Source: WHSV01 sp050694055 (GTDB lineage: Bacteria > Actinomycetota > CADDZG01 > WHSQ01). From it: 64,000 nt of DNA. The DNA lies in NCBI GenBank assembly GCA_050694055.1, contig JBOGWX010000112.1, forward strand, positions 4,407-68,406, given 5' to 3'. Both the position numbers and the translations under genes were made by a program. Every line of letters begins with the position of its first letter. Within the stretch, counting starts at the first letter, position 1. Positions 35,065 through 44,250 of the stretch are shown piece after piece. The notes under the pieces were generated by a model. The model was not told where the DNA came from and made no database searches. It saw only the letters and a program-made list of their open reading frames with translations.

Positions 35065-35430
35065 ATGGCGAATGCAGCGCAAGGGTCTGATCGTCCGCCA
35101 GCAGGAGCGAGCGGAAGCAAGATGAGCGACCGGTCCCAAGGATACTGGAGGGCGAACGTCAGGGTGAAAGTTCCCCTGCTAATCGTGTGGGGGATCTTCG
35201 GTTACGTGCTCGCCATTCTATTGGCGGAGCCGCTGAACACGATCTCGTTCATCGGGTTCCCGCTCGGTTTCTGGTTCGCGCAGCAGGGCGCCATCGTCGT
35301 GTTCGTTGCGTTGATCTTCATCTATGCCAAGCGGATGGACCGTGTGGATGAAGAGTTCGACGTTCACGAGGAGGAGCTGGGCTCGGCTCGCAAGAAGGTA
35401 CAACGCGGTCGAGGGGGTGAGGCCGCATGA
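35065..35430 (+). CDS. DUF4212 small subunit of a sodium:solute symporter
   Basis: Membrane protein of about 121 aa. SQGYWRANVRVKVPLL followed by two helices, then LLAEPLNTI and GFPLGFWFAQQGAIVVFV, matches DUF4212 almost word for word. These proteins pair with SSS permeases for acetate or other monocarboxylates. ATG 35065 has GGGGGG 8 nt upstream; TTG 35041 and ATG 35122 are alternatives. Its stop overlaps the permease start (ATGA). The 260-nt leader probably carries the promoter and the site for the LytTR regulator, but I cannot point to a LytTR box. Confidence 0.88.
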   Translation: MANAAQGSDRPPAGASGSKMSDRSQGYWRANVRVKVPLLIVWGIFGYVLAILLAEPLNTISFIGFPLGFWFAQQGAIVVFVALIFIYAKRMDRVDEEFDVHEEELGSARKKVQRGRGGEAA

Positions 35431-37127
35431 CTCGAATCGAGCTGTGGGCGCTCATCTTCACCGTCCTTACGTTTTCGCTGTACATCGGGATCGCCGTTCG
35501 CACTCGCGTCAGGGACACCGAGGGCTTCTACGTCGCAGGCCACGGTGTGCCCGCGATAGCGAACGGTGCCGCGATCGCGGCCGATTGGATGTCGGCGGCA
35601 TCGTTCATCTCGATGGCGGGCCTCATCTCTTTCCTCGGCTTCGACGGCGCCATCTACCTTCTCGGATGGACGGGTGGTTACGTGCTGCTGGCGCTGCTCC
35701 TCGCGCCCTATCTCCGGAAGTTCGGGAAGTACACCGTTCCCGATTTCGTCGGAGACCGCTACTCGGAGACGGCGCGTGCCGTCGCAGTGGTCGCCGCGGT
35801 GTTCGTGTCGTTCACCTACGTGGCGGGACAGATGGCCGGCGTGGGGATCGTCTTCGCCCGCTTCATAGGAGTGACGATCACCACCGGGGTAATCATCGGA
35901 ATGTGCGTGGTGCTTATCTACGCGGTGCTGGGCGGAATGAAGGGCATCACCTGGACCCAGGTGGCTCAATACAGCGTGTTGATCCTCGCCTATCTGATCC
36001 CGGCTTGGGCCATCGCGGGGCGGATCTCAGGTATGCCCGTGCCGCAGATCTCGTTCGGCGAAATCGCTACGACGTTGGATCAACTCCAGATGGACTTCGG
36101 GCTGACCGAGTACACCGCGCCGTTCACCAACCGTCCGATGCAGGACGTGTTCTTCGTCGCTCTGGCACTGATGATCGGAACGGCGGGCCTGCCGCACATC
36201 ATCGTGCGCTTCTATACGACGCCGTCGGTGCGTGCGGCGCGTTACTCGGCGGGTTGGGCGTTGCTGTTCATCGCCATTCTCTACACGACCGCTCCCGCCG
36301 TGGCAGTGTTCGCCAAGACGAACCTGCTCGAAGACGTTGCCAACCAGCCGTGGTCGGAGCGACCCGACTGGGTGCGCAACTGGGAGGCAACGGGGTTGTT
36401 GTCGTTCGAAGACGCCAACGGCAACGGGGTCGTCGACTCGATCACGTCGAATCCCGAGACGACTCCCGGCGAACTGACGGTCAGCCCGGACATCATGGTG
36501 CTCGCCAACCCCGAGATCGCAGGGCTTCCCGCTCCGGTCGTCGGTCTGGTGGCCGCGGGGGGTCTGGCTGCGGCGTTGTCGACGGCCTCGGGCCTGTTAC
36601 TCGTCATCGGGTCGTCCATCGGACACGACCTCTATTACAAACGCTTCAGACCGAACGCGACCGAGAAGCAACGGCTCGCCGCCGGCCGAATCGCCATCGC
36701 CGGAGCGGTGTTGGTGGCCGGCTACTTCGGAGTGAACCCACCGGGGTTCGTGGCGCAGGTGGTGGCCTTTGCCTTCGGCCTTGCGGCCGCCTCGTTCTTC
36801 CCGATCATCGTGCTGGGGATCTTCTGGAAGCGTGCGAACGCCACAGGCGCGGTGGCCGGGTTGTTGACCGGCCTGACGATCACCTCTCTGTACATGTACA
36901 TGACCCTGTACGGGGGCATGGAGCCATGGCTGGGGATCTCTCCCGAGGGCTTCGGTGCGATTGGTGCGGCGATCAACTTCGCCGTGACCATCGTCGTCTC
37001 GAGGATGACCACGCCGCCGTCCGAGGACATCCAGCTGCTGATCGAGGAGGTGCGCCACCCGCGTCTGGGCGGCGAGGCGATTCGTCTGCCGGAATCGGAG
37101 CGGGTCGGTAGCGCCCGGACGAGCTAG
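35427..37127 (+). CDS. Sodium:solute symporter (SSS family), second copy
   Basis: Permease of 566 aa with about 13 helices, typical DUF4212-linked type. AADWMSAASFISMAGL, VAGQMAGVGIVFARF, GGMKGITWTQVAQYS and GTAGLPHIIVRFYT align with the first copy, so both may carry related substrates. A hydrophilic loop around residues 310-360 (ANGNGVVDSITS) contains an acidic, EF-hand-like DANGNGVVD stretch, which could bind Ca2+ or Na+. Followed by a strong terminator. Confidence 0.92.
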   Translation: MTRIELWALIFTVLTFSLYIGIAVRTRVRDTEGFYVAGHGVPAIANGAAIAADWMSAASFISMAGLISFLGFDGAIYLLGWTGGYVLLALLLAPYLRKFGKYTVPDFVGDRYSETARAVAVVAAVFVSFTYVAGQMAGVGIVFARFIGVTITTGVIIGMCVVLIYAVLGGMKGITWTQVAQYSVLILAYLIPAWAIAGRISGMPVPQISFGEIATTLDQLQMDFGLTEYTAPFTNRPMQDVFFVALALMIGTAGLPHIIVRFYTTPSVRAARYSAGWALLFIAILYTTAPAVAVFAKTNLLEDVANQPWSERPDWVRNWEATGLLSFEDANGNGVVDSITSNPETTPGELTVSPDIMVLANPEIAGLPAPVVGLVAAGGLAAALSTASGLLLVIGSSIGHDLYYKRFRPNATEKQRLAAGRIAIAGAVLVAGYFGVNPPGFVAQVVAFAFGLAAASFFPIIVLGIFWKRANATGAVAGLLTGLTITSLYMYMTLYGGMEPWLGISPEGFGAIGAAINFAVTIVVSRMTTPPSEDIQLLIEEVRHPRLGGEAIRLPESERVGSARTS

Positions 37128-37158
37128 ACCGTTGCCGTGTCAACACGGCTCGCAACCC

Positions 37159-37190
37159 GAGAGGCCCCCGCAGCGGGGGCCTCTCTTCTC
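37159..37190 (+). terminator. Terminator after the symporter operon
   Basis: GAGAGGCCCCCG (37159-37170) pairs perfectly with CGGGGGCCTCTC (37174-37185) across a 3-nt loop, followed by TTCTC. It also serves the minus-strand gene ending at 37208. Confidence 0.88.
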
Positions 37191-37207
37191 GGTGGTGAAG
37201 TTCTGTC

Positions 37208-37798
37208 TCAGGCGCAGTTGGGCCAGCGACTTCCCTCACCCGCCGCGATGAGGCGCGCCGCGGTGCGGGACTGGGCGCTCGGATCCCAGATCGAGCCGTA
37301 GCCGTAAGCCGCCCACGTCTGATCGTCGAACTGAAAGAGGCCGTGGTAGCCGGCCTCGTTGTAGGCGTTGGGGTCGAGCCCCGACTCGCACGAGGCCACG
37401 CCGACCAGGTAACCGGGATCGAGCCCGAACTCCGCAGCGGCCGAGCCGATGATCTCCTCGATCGAGCCCGCCGGGGCCACGGGGGCGACCTCCTCTACGG
37501 GTTCCGCGGCCGGCTCACTGGCCTCGGGCGTGGCCGGCTTCTCCCGCACCTCGAAGACCTCGCGGCGGAATTTCACGATCGCGGCGTGGCTCTCGCTCGC
37601 CTCGATTCCCCCGGCGGGTTTCGAAGCTTCGCCGCCGCCGGCCGGCGCGTCGTCGCCGACGAGCCCGAGCGCCTGCAGCGGTCCGACGCCCGCGGGGATA
37701 CCGACGAGCAGCGATGCGGCGGTCGCCAGAACGGTGACGCCCAGGCGCCGTTTGATGCGTTCGCGCCTCGTGGGGCGGCGGCCGAACATAGGTTGCAT
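37208..37798 (-). CDS. Secreted transglycosylase-like (SLT/Rpf-type) protein
   Basis: Exported protein of 196 aa. A basic N terminus (RRPTRRERIKRRLG) precedes one hydrophobic signal/anchor helix (20-40), then a Pro/Ala/Glu-rich linker to about 110, then a compact lysozyme-like domain: VASCESGLDPNAYNEAGYHG with candidate catalytic Glu138 and GLFQFDDQTWAAYG. Cys137 and Cys195 could form a disulfide. It likely cleaves peptidoglycan glycan strands during growth or resuscitation. ATG 37798 has AAGGAGG 8 nt upstream. Confidence 0.88.
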   Translation of the reverse strand: MQPMFGRRPTRRERIKRRLGVTVLATAASLLVGIPAGVGPLQALGLVGDDAPAGGGEASKPAGGIEASESHAAIVKFRREVFEVREKPATPEASEPAAEPVEEVAPVAPAGSIEEIIGSAAAEFGLDPGYLVGVASCESGLDPNAYNEAGYHGLFQFDDQTWAAYGYGSIWDPSAQSRTAARLIAAGEGSRWPNCA

Positions 37799-38121
37799 GT
37801 CGTTGCCTCCTTGTGGCTCGTTGTCGACGCGGGCGCGATCAAGTTCTTTGCCGGGCCGCCGGGGCTGCCCGAATACAGCGGTGATCGCTTCCCTGAGCTC
37901 GACCGGGACGGGTCGTGCCCGCGAGTCCCGGAGTTACGTCCGCGTGAGCTGTCCGGCTAGAATTACCCAATTCCTGGGCTTTAAACACTTGCAAGCGGAT
38001 GTGAAAGGGTTCACAAGCTCACGAAATCCGGGGTCAGGCCCTCTGAGTGGGGCGGGACGATGGTGGACCGCCCGGTCTTGGTAGTTGAGTGGGGGCAGCC
38101 GGTCGGCTATATCCTGCCGGG
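37799..38121. other. Divergent intergenic region with structured leader and palindrome
   Basis: No gene. For the minus-strand transglycosylase gene this is a leader of up to 250 nt that folds locally: CCGGA/TCCGG and, next to it, CGGGAC/GTCCCG with an inner GGG/CCC (about 37902-37962 on the plus numbering). GTGAAAGGGTTCAC (38001-38014) is a 5-bp inverted repeat, GTGAA-AGGG-TTCAC, near the likely promoters. Cell-wall hydrolase leaders in actinobacteria often hold a c-di-AMP riboswitch, but the conserved cores of that class are not recognisable here. Confidence 0.4.
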
Positions 38122-39138
<1,017 letters not shown>

Positions 39139-39200
39139 TTGAGAACATCAATGGCGGCGACGGCGATAGGTTGATCGCAAGGCACCGTCGAGAGGAACCA

Positions 39201-39220
39201 GCGATCGTCTCGACGATCGC
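39201..39220. promoter_or_regulatory. 20-nt perfect palindrome before guaB3
   Basis: GCGATCGTC-TC-GACGATCGC, a 9-bp perfect inverted repeat with a 2-nt centre, ends 20 nt before the guaB3 GTG and just before its GAGAGGAGAG ribosome site. An operator or a leader hairpin are both possible. Confidence 0.5.
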
Positions 39221-39240
39221 GAGAGGAGAGTGTAGGTCCC

Positions 39241-40401
39241 GTGGAGATCGAGATTGGCATCGGAAAGTCCGGTCGCCGGGCCTACGGGTTCGACGACATC
39301 GCCATCGTGCCGTCGCGCCGGACTCGAGATCCCGACGACGTGGACATCTCCTGGGAGATCGACGCCTTCAAGCTCGAGCTGCCGCTCATGGCGTCGGCGA
39401 TGGACGGCGTCGTGTCGGTGCGGACCGCGATCGAGGTGGGGCGGCTCGGGGGCATGGGCGTGCTCAACCTCGAGGGGCTGCAGACGCGCTACGACGACGC
39501 CGATGCGGTGCTGGCCGAGATCGCAGAGCTATCTCCCGACGAAGCAACCGCCCGGCTGCAGCAGCTCTACGCCGAGCCCGTCAAGGAAGAGCTCATCTAC
39601 AAGCGCATCCGGGAGATCAAGGACGCGGGTGTCGAGGCCTGCGCGTCGTTGACTCCTCAGAAAGTCGAGCACTTCCACAAGGTCGCGCTGGAAGCCGAGC
39701 TCGACATCCTGGTCATCCAGGGAACCGTGGTGTCCGCCGAGCATGTCTCGACGCGGACCGAACCACTGAACCTCAAGCGCTTCATCTCGACCTACGACAT
39801 CCCGGTGATCGTCGGAGGGTGCGCGTCGTACTCGACCGCCCTTCACCTCATGCGCACCGGCGCCGTGGGTGTGCTTGTCGGAGTCGGGCCGGGGGCCGCG
39901 TGCACGACGCGCGGCGTGCTCGGTGTGGGAGTTCCACAGGCGACGGCGATCGCCGACGCCGCAGGGGCACGCATCCGGCACCTCGACGAGACCGGCCGTT
40001 ACTGTCACGTCATCGCGGATGGCGGGATGCGGACGGGTGGTGACATCGCCAAGGCGATTGCGTGCGGAGCCGACGCGGTGATGATCGGGTCGCCGCTGGC
40101 GGCCGCCGCGGAGGCGCCGGGGCACGGCTACCACTGGGGGATGGCGACCTTTCATCCCACGCTGCCGCGCGGCGCTCGCGTTCAGACCCGCACCACCGGC
40201 ACGCTCGAGGAGATCCTGGTGGGCCCCGCACACGAGAACGACGGGAGGCTCAACCTCTTCGGCGGCCTGCGCACGAGCCTCGCCACCTGCGGCTACGCCA
40301 ACATCAAGGAGTTCCAGAAGGCCGAGGTCATGGTCGCCCCGTCGCTGCAAACGGAGGGAAAGGCACTGCAGCGCTCCCAGCGCCTCGGCATGGGAGCGTG
40401 A
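39241..40401 (+). CDS. guaB3: GuaB3-family IMP dehydrogenase
   Basis: Oxidises IMP to XMP in the GuaB3 branch found in actinobacteria and cyanobacteria, 386 aa with no CBS domain pair. YGFDDIAIVPSRRT at the N terminus, GVGPGAACTTRGVLG with the catalytic Cys loop, IADGGMRTGGDIAKA and HWGMATFHPTLPRG are seen. The ending SLQTEGKALQRSQRLGMG is typical. GTG 39241 follows GAGAGGAGAG. guaA, the next pathway step, lies 5.5 kb downstream on the same strand; a canonical guaB would normally be elsewhere. Confidence 0.95.
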   Translation: MEIEIGIGKSGRRAYGFDDIAIVPSRRTRDPDDVDISWEIDAFKLELPLMASAMDGVVSVRTAIEVGRLGGMGVLNLEGLQTRYDDADAVLAEIAELSPDEATARLQQLYAEPVKEELIYKRIREIKDAGVEACASLTPQKVEHFHKVALEAELDILVIQGTVVSAEHVSTRTEPLNLKRFISTYDIPVIVGGCASYSTALHLMRTGAVGVLVGVGPGAACTTRGVLGVGVPQATAIADAAGARIRHLDETGRYCHVIADGGMRTGGDIAKAIACGADAVMIGSPLAAAAEAPGHGYHWGMATFHPTLPRGARVQTRTTGTLEEILVGPAHENDGRLNLFGGLRTSLATCGYANIKEFQKAEVMVAPSLQTEGKALQRSQRLGMGA

Positions 40402-40406
40402 CCTCG

Positions 40407-40429
40407 AGCGCGGTTCGCGCTTTTTTTTT
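40407..40429 (+). terminator. Intrinsic terminator of guaB3
   Basis: AGCGCG-GTT-CGCGCT followed by nine T's (40421-40429), 6 nt after the stop codon. This is the clearest U-tract terminator in the window. Confidence 0.92.
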
Positions 40430-40606
40430 GCCGCCCGCGTGAAGTGGCTAAGACCTGCAACCCCGCCGGAGTTCCTCGGGGCTGGGCGTGAGCCGGTGGC
40501 CCATCTATTCTTAGGCCGATCCCCTCTAGTACCGAAGTTCATTAAGGAAACCCCTCCCATAGCGGGGCTTCTTTCTGCGAGAAAAGCTGATTTCCTTGGA
40601 ATAGCT

Positions 40607-40635
40607 TTGCTCAGGCGGCGGTTGTGCCCTATAGT
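40607..40635 (+). promoter_or_regulatory. Promoter of the small membrane protein gene
   Basis: TTGCTC (40607-40612), 17 nt, TATAGT (40630-40635), 45 nt before the ATG at 40681. It lies in a 280-nt AT-richer gap that also holds CCCC-TCCCATAG-CGGGG (about 40543-40567) followed by CTTCTTT, a second terminator-like hairpin. Confidence 0.65.
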
Positions 40636-40680
40636 TCCTTCAATCAGAGAAGGGATCGGCCTAGAAAGTTGGTGGTGAGA

Positions 40681-40833
40681 ATGTTCCTCGGCTTGATATT
40701 CGTAGCCCTGGCGATCGTGATCTTCGACCTCCTGGCCTCCCGCTTCGGTACCGAGTCACGCGACGGGTCCGACTGGACGCCGCACGCCGACGAGATCGAG
40801 CTGGCGGCCTCCCAGGGACGGGTGCACCTGTAA
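40681..40833 (+). CDS. Small single-helix membrane protein (50 aa)
   Basis: MFLGLIFVALAIVIFDLLAS is one membrane helix at the N terminus, followed by a 30-residue acidic tail (DGSDWTPHADEIEL). GGTGGTGAGA precedes ATG 40681 and a good promoter lies upstream, so it looks expressed. Similar short proteins are common and unnamed in actinobacteria. Longer in-frame starts at 40624 would cross the promoter -10 box and are rejected. Confidence 0.7.
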   Translation: MFLGLIFVALAIVIFDLLASRFGTESRDGSDWTPHADEIELAASQGRVHL

Positions 40834-40940
40834 ATGCTCCCCGTATCGCTGTTGATCCGTTACCCCCTGGCGCCGGTCAGTACGTTCCCCCCGGCTGAGC
40901 GGCGCCAATTCCCCCATCGCACCCGGAGAGGTCGGTAGCC

Positions 40941-41447
40941 GTGGCTGCCGGCCTCGACCGGATCGACCACCGCATCCTGACGCTGCTGCGACAGGATGGT
41001 CGGATGAGTCACGCCGCCATCGCCAAGCAGGTCGGACTCTCCGGACCTGCGGTGCACGAGCGGGTGCGCAAGCTGGAGCAGTGTGGAATCATCGCCGGCT
41101 ACACCGCGGTTATCGATCCGGACAAGATCGGGCTCCCGCACGTCGCGTTCTGTCAAGTCACTCTGTCCGAGGGCAGTGAGTTCGCCATGGACGAGCCGAT
41201 CGTCGCCCGCATCTGCGAGGAGCAAGGCGTCCTCGAATTCCATCGCATCGCCGGACAGGACTGCTATCTGGTGAAAATCCGCACCTCGACCAACAAAGAG
41301 CTCGAGCAGCTTCTGCGTCGTATCCGCTCGATCCCGGGAGTCGCGCGCACGCGCACGACCATGGTGCTCTCGACCGAGCACGAACAGCCGAGCGTGGACC
41401 TTCCAGAACTGACCGAGTCACGCCAGGAGTTCACCGGACGCCCGTAG
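40941..41447 (+). CDS. Lrp/AsnC-family transcriptional regulator
   Basis: DNA-binding regulator of 168 aa. LDRIDHRILTLLRQDGRMSH, then IAKQVGLSGPAVHERVRKLE, is the winged HTH (about 5-55, quoted in two parts). The RAM ligand domain follows, with GIIAGYTAVIDPDKIGL and a C-terminal TMVLST strand. It may respond to an amino acid. No amino-acid pathway gene adjoins it; the divergently read ERCC4 gene faces its 3' end, so the regulon is not evident from position. Confidence 0.92.
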   Translation: MAAGLDRIDHRILTLLRQDGRMSHAAIAKQVGLSGPAVHERVRKLEQCGIIAGYTAVIDPDKIGLPHVAFCQVTLSEGSEFAMDEPIVARICEEQGVLEFHRIAGQDCYLVKIRTSTNKELEQLLRRIRSIPGVARTRTTMVLSTEHEQPSVDLPELTESRQEFTGRP

Positions 41448-41467
41448 GCTGTCCTGCTCGAGCCGCG

Positions 41468-42271
41468 TCAGTCGTCGCCCAGATCTGCCCGAGCAGCCCC
41501 CAGGAAGCGATAGGTGTACTCCTCGGCGAACTTCCTCGATCCCGCGAAGACGAGCGGGACGTTCGAGAACCGGACCTGCAGGCGAGCAAGAAGATCGAGG
41601 ACGAAGCCGGGCTGCACATGCTTCAGGTCGAGCAGGTCGGCGTAACCCGACTCGATAACCACCGCAGCTTTGGGCAGCTCCGCGAGATCCGCAAGCACGA
41701 ACTGAATCGAACCGTCTACGAGCGAGGCGGACAGGTTCGCAAGGCTCTTTCGTTCGACGGCCGCAAGGATGACCCCATCGTCACCCAGCACGGCGTAGTC
41801 TCCGCAGCGCAGGAGGTCTTTCTCGATGACCGCCTGCTTTCCCGCGAAGCGATAGCCGTACTTCTCGCGTGAATCGACGGTTATGACGAGATCACGCTGA
41901 CCCGAGGCTCGGCGCTTCGGTACGCGTGCCCCCGGCTTGGTGTTGCGAGTGGTCTTGGGGGTTTGCCAGAAGATCGCCGGTCGTCCGCCCTTGAGATTGG
42001 TGAAGACGAACTGACTGCGATTGAGCCGGCTTCGCTCGAGGACCAAATCGATTGCGACGCCTCGCCGGCGACAGGAGCGGACCGGCAGTGTCTCTATGAC
42101 CTCGGCCTCCTGCGGCCACTCTCCCGCTTCCGCACAAAAGACGCGGGAGGTCGTCGGCCATGGCTCGCGCGCCTTGAGCGTTAGTCCGTCGTCGATCGGC
42201 AGCCGGAGCAGATAGCCGAGTCGGCTGTGGGGATCTGGATTCTTGGCTACGACGAAGACGCCGCTCATCAC
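41468..42271 (-). CDS. ERCC4-domain nuclease
   Basis: Protein of 267 aa. The C-terminal half has the XPF/MUS81-type nuclease core: ITVDSREKYGYRF, GDYAVLGDDG and VERKSLANLSASLVDG, i.e. the GD-x(n)-VERK-x3-(D) metal motif. It lacks the helicase part and the HhH2 tail of XPF. The N-terminal 115 residues are of unknown fold, with SQFVFTNLKGGRPAIFWQTP as the most distinctive stretch. A role in DNA repair or flap cleavage is likely. The start is ATG 42271 or 42268, 41 nt from the divergent methyltransferase gene. Confidence 0.85.
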   Translation of the reverse strand: MMSGVFVVAKNPDPHSRLGYLLRLPIDDGLTLKAREPWPTTSRVFCAEAGEWPQEAEVIETLPVRSCRRRGVAIDLVLERSRLNRSQFVFTNLKGGRPAIFWQTPKTTRNTKPGARVPKRRASGQRDLVITVDSREKYGYRFAGKQAVIEKDLLRCGDYAVLGDDGVILAAVERKSLANLSASLVDGSIQFVLADLAELPKAAVVIESGYADLLDLKHVQPGFVLDLLARLQVRFSNVPLVFAGSRKFAEEYTYRFLGAARADLGDD

Positions 42272-42312
42272 AAGAAACTACCGTTGACTCGGCGCGCGTA
42301 TGATGCGCCGTC

Positions 42313-43185
42313 ATGGAACCAAAGAAAGTCGGCGCACTCCTCGATCTCGCCGAACGCGTACTCAACGATTCGACTCAACTCTTCGACGACCATGATCACC
42401 GGCGCGAGTCCGAGGAGCTCATGGCGGCCGTGCTGGAAGTCGATGAGGACGATCTCGACCCCGACGAGCAGGTGCCTCGCCGGCAGCGCGAACGGTTTCT
42501 CTCTCTGGTTGCCCGGCGGGCCGGGGGAGAGCCCTTTCCACTGCTGATCGGTTTCATCAACTTCTTCGGCTACGACCTGAAGGTCAAAGCCGGCACCTTC
42601 ATGCCGCGACCGTCCTCGGAGCTGGTCGTCGATCGCGCGCTCAGGAAGCTGAAGGGACAAAAGAACCCGGTCGTCGTGGACATCGCCACCGGGACGGGTC
42701 CCATAGCCCTGGCGATCGCCGCGGAGCTCCCCAGCTCGGAGGTCTGGGGCACGGACATCGCCAAGGACATGATCAAGCTCGGGCGCAGCAACGCGCGCGC
42801 TCTCGAACTCGACAACGTCCGCTTCAAGGTGGGCGACATGTACGGAGCCCTGCCCCCGGCTCTCGAGGGCCGAGTCGATATCATCACCGGCCACGTGCCG
42901 TACGTTCCGAAGGAGGAGCTCGAGGATCTCCCCACGGAAGTGCGTGAGTACGAGCCCGTCTACACGCTGTCGGACGAGACCGACGACGGGCTCTTCTTGA
43001 TGCGCATGGCCATCGGAGGCGCGGCTCACTGGTTGAAGCCGGGCGGGTGGTTGCTGCTCGAGCTCAGCCACGATCTCGAGAAGAAGGTGCGCCGTATGAA
43101 CATGAGGGCCGGCCTCGAGGACCACGGAGCGGCGACCGACGAGGACGACCTCAGCATCGTCGTGGAGGCGCGCAAGCCCAAGTAG
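42313..43185 (+). CDS. PrmC/HemK-like SAM methyltransferase with altered NPPY motif
   Basis: Methyltransferase of 290 aa built like PrmC, which methylates the GGQ glutamine of release factors: N-terminal helical domain, MPRPSSELVV linker (97-106; PrmC has PRPETE) and SAM motif DIATGTGPIALAIA (123-136). At the catalytic NPPY position it reads TGHVPYVP (192-199), so the asparagine that holds the glutamine amide is missing. Its target is therefore probably not a Gln side chain. A TATGAT box 8 nt before ATG 42313 suggests a leaderless mRNA. Confidence 0.85.
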   Translation: MEPKKVGALLDLAERVLNDSTQLFDDHDHRRESEELMAAVLEVDEDDLDPDEQVPRRQRERFLSLVARRAGGEPFPLLIGFINFFGYDLKVKAGTFMPRPSSELVVDRALRKLKGQKNPVVVDIATGTGPIALAIAAELPSSEVWGTDIAKDMIKLGRSNARALELDNVRFKVGDMYGALPPALEGRVDIITGHVPYVPKEELEDLPTEVREYEPVYTLSDETDDGLFLMRMAIGGAAHWLKPGGWLLLELSHDLEKKVRRMNMRAGLEDHGAATDEDDLSIVVEARKPK

Positions 43186-43275
43186 GACCTCGGACCCCTA
43201 TAGTGGATTGTTCTGGCAGCGTGCGACAATGCAGCGGGGGACTCTGCCGAGCGCCCAACTTGCAGGAGAGTCGCG

Positions 43276-44250
43276 ATGCAGAAGCAGAACACGGCGGAGG
43301 TGCGCCCCGTCCACGACGAGAGTGACCTTGGTTCGCTCGTGATCGCCCAGGCGCTGACCAAGCGGTTCGGAGACTTCGTCGCCGTAGACGGTGTCGATTT
43401 CTCGATCGCGCGGGGTGAGGCCTTCGGGTTCTTGGGACCGAACGGTGCGGGCAAGACCTCGACCATGCGCATGATTGCCGCGGTTTCACCCGTCACCGAG
43501 GGTCATCTGAGCGTGCTCGGGAAAGACCCGGCGACCGAGGGTCCGAACATTCGAGCCCGCCTGGGCGTGGTGCCTCAGGAAGACACTCTCGATACCGAGC
43601 TCACGGTCTACGAGAACCTCCACATCTACGGGCGGTACTTCGGGATCGGTGGTGCGGTGCTAAGGGAACGCATCGCCGAGCTCCTCGATTTCGTGCAATT
43701 GACCGAACGCCGAGACAGCAGGGTCGAACCGTTGTCGGGAGGGATGAAGCGGCGGCTCACGATCGCTCGGGCGCTCATCAACGAGCCGGACGTCCTCATA
43801 CTCGATGAACCGACCACAGGACTAGACCCTCAGGCCCGTCACGTGCTGTGGGACAGGCTCTACCGTCTCAAGCAGCGCGGCGTCACCCTCATCATCACGA
43901 CGCACTATATGGATGAGGCCGAGCAGCTCTGCGACCGCCTGGTCGTCATGGACCAAGCGCGTATCGTCGCGGAGGGTTCCCCGGGGGCGCTCATCAACCA
44001 GTACTCCACGCGCGAGGTTGTCGAGCTTCGTTTCGCGGTGGGACAACAGGAGCATGTCGGCGACCGCCTCGACGACCTTGCCCAAAGGATCGAGGAGCTT
44101 CCCGACCGCATCCTCCTCTACACCAACAACGGAGACGACGCGGTGGGGACGATCCACGACCGTGGCCTCACACCGGAGAGCATCGTCGTGCGGCGCAGCA
44201 CGCTCGAGGACGTCTTTTTGCGCCTCACCGGACGAAGGCTGATCGACTGA
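43276..44250 (+). CDS. ABC-2 exporter ATPase (DrrA/NodI type)
   Basis: ATP-binding subunit of 324 aa. Walker A GPNGAGKTST, signature LSGGMKRRL, Walker B VLILDEPTTGLDP and H-loop TTHYMDEA are intact. The C-terminal region VVRRSTLEDVFLRLTGRRL is the DrrA-type extension (quoted in part: STLEDVFLRLTGR). AGGAGAG lies before the ATG. With the two following permeases it forms one exporter for lipids, polysaccharide or a drug-like compound. Confidence 0.95.
   Translation: MQKQNTAEVRPVHDESDLGSLVIAQALTKRFGDFVAVDGVDFSIARGEAFGFLGPNGAGKTSTMRMIAAVSPVTEGHLSVLGKDPATEGPNIRARLGVVPQEDTLDTELTVYENLHIYGRYFGIGGAVLRERIAELLDFVQLTERRDSRVEPLSGGMKRRLTIARALINEPDVLILDEPTTGLDPQARHVLWDRLYRLKQRGVTLIITTHYMDEAEQLCDRLVVMDQARIVAEGSPGALINQYSTREVVELRFAVGQQEHVGDRLDDLAQRIEELPDRILLYTNNGDDAVGTIHDRGLTPESIVVRRSTLEDVFLRLTGRRLID

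Noticed and set aside
40439..40678. 79-codon open frame before the small membrane protein
   Set aside because: It spans a terminator-like hairpin and the TTGCTC/TATAGT promoter, has no ribosome site and looks non-coding.
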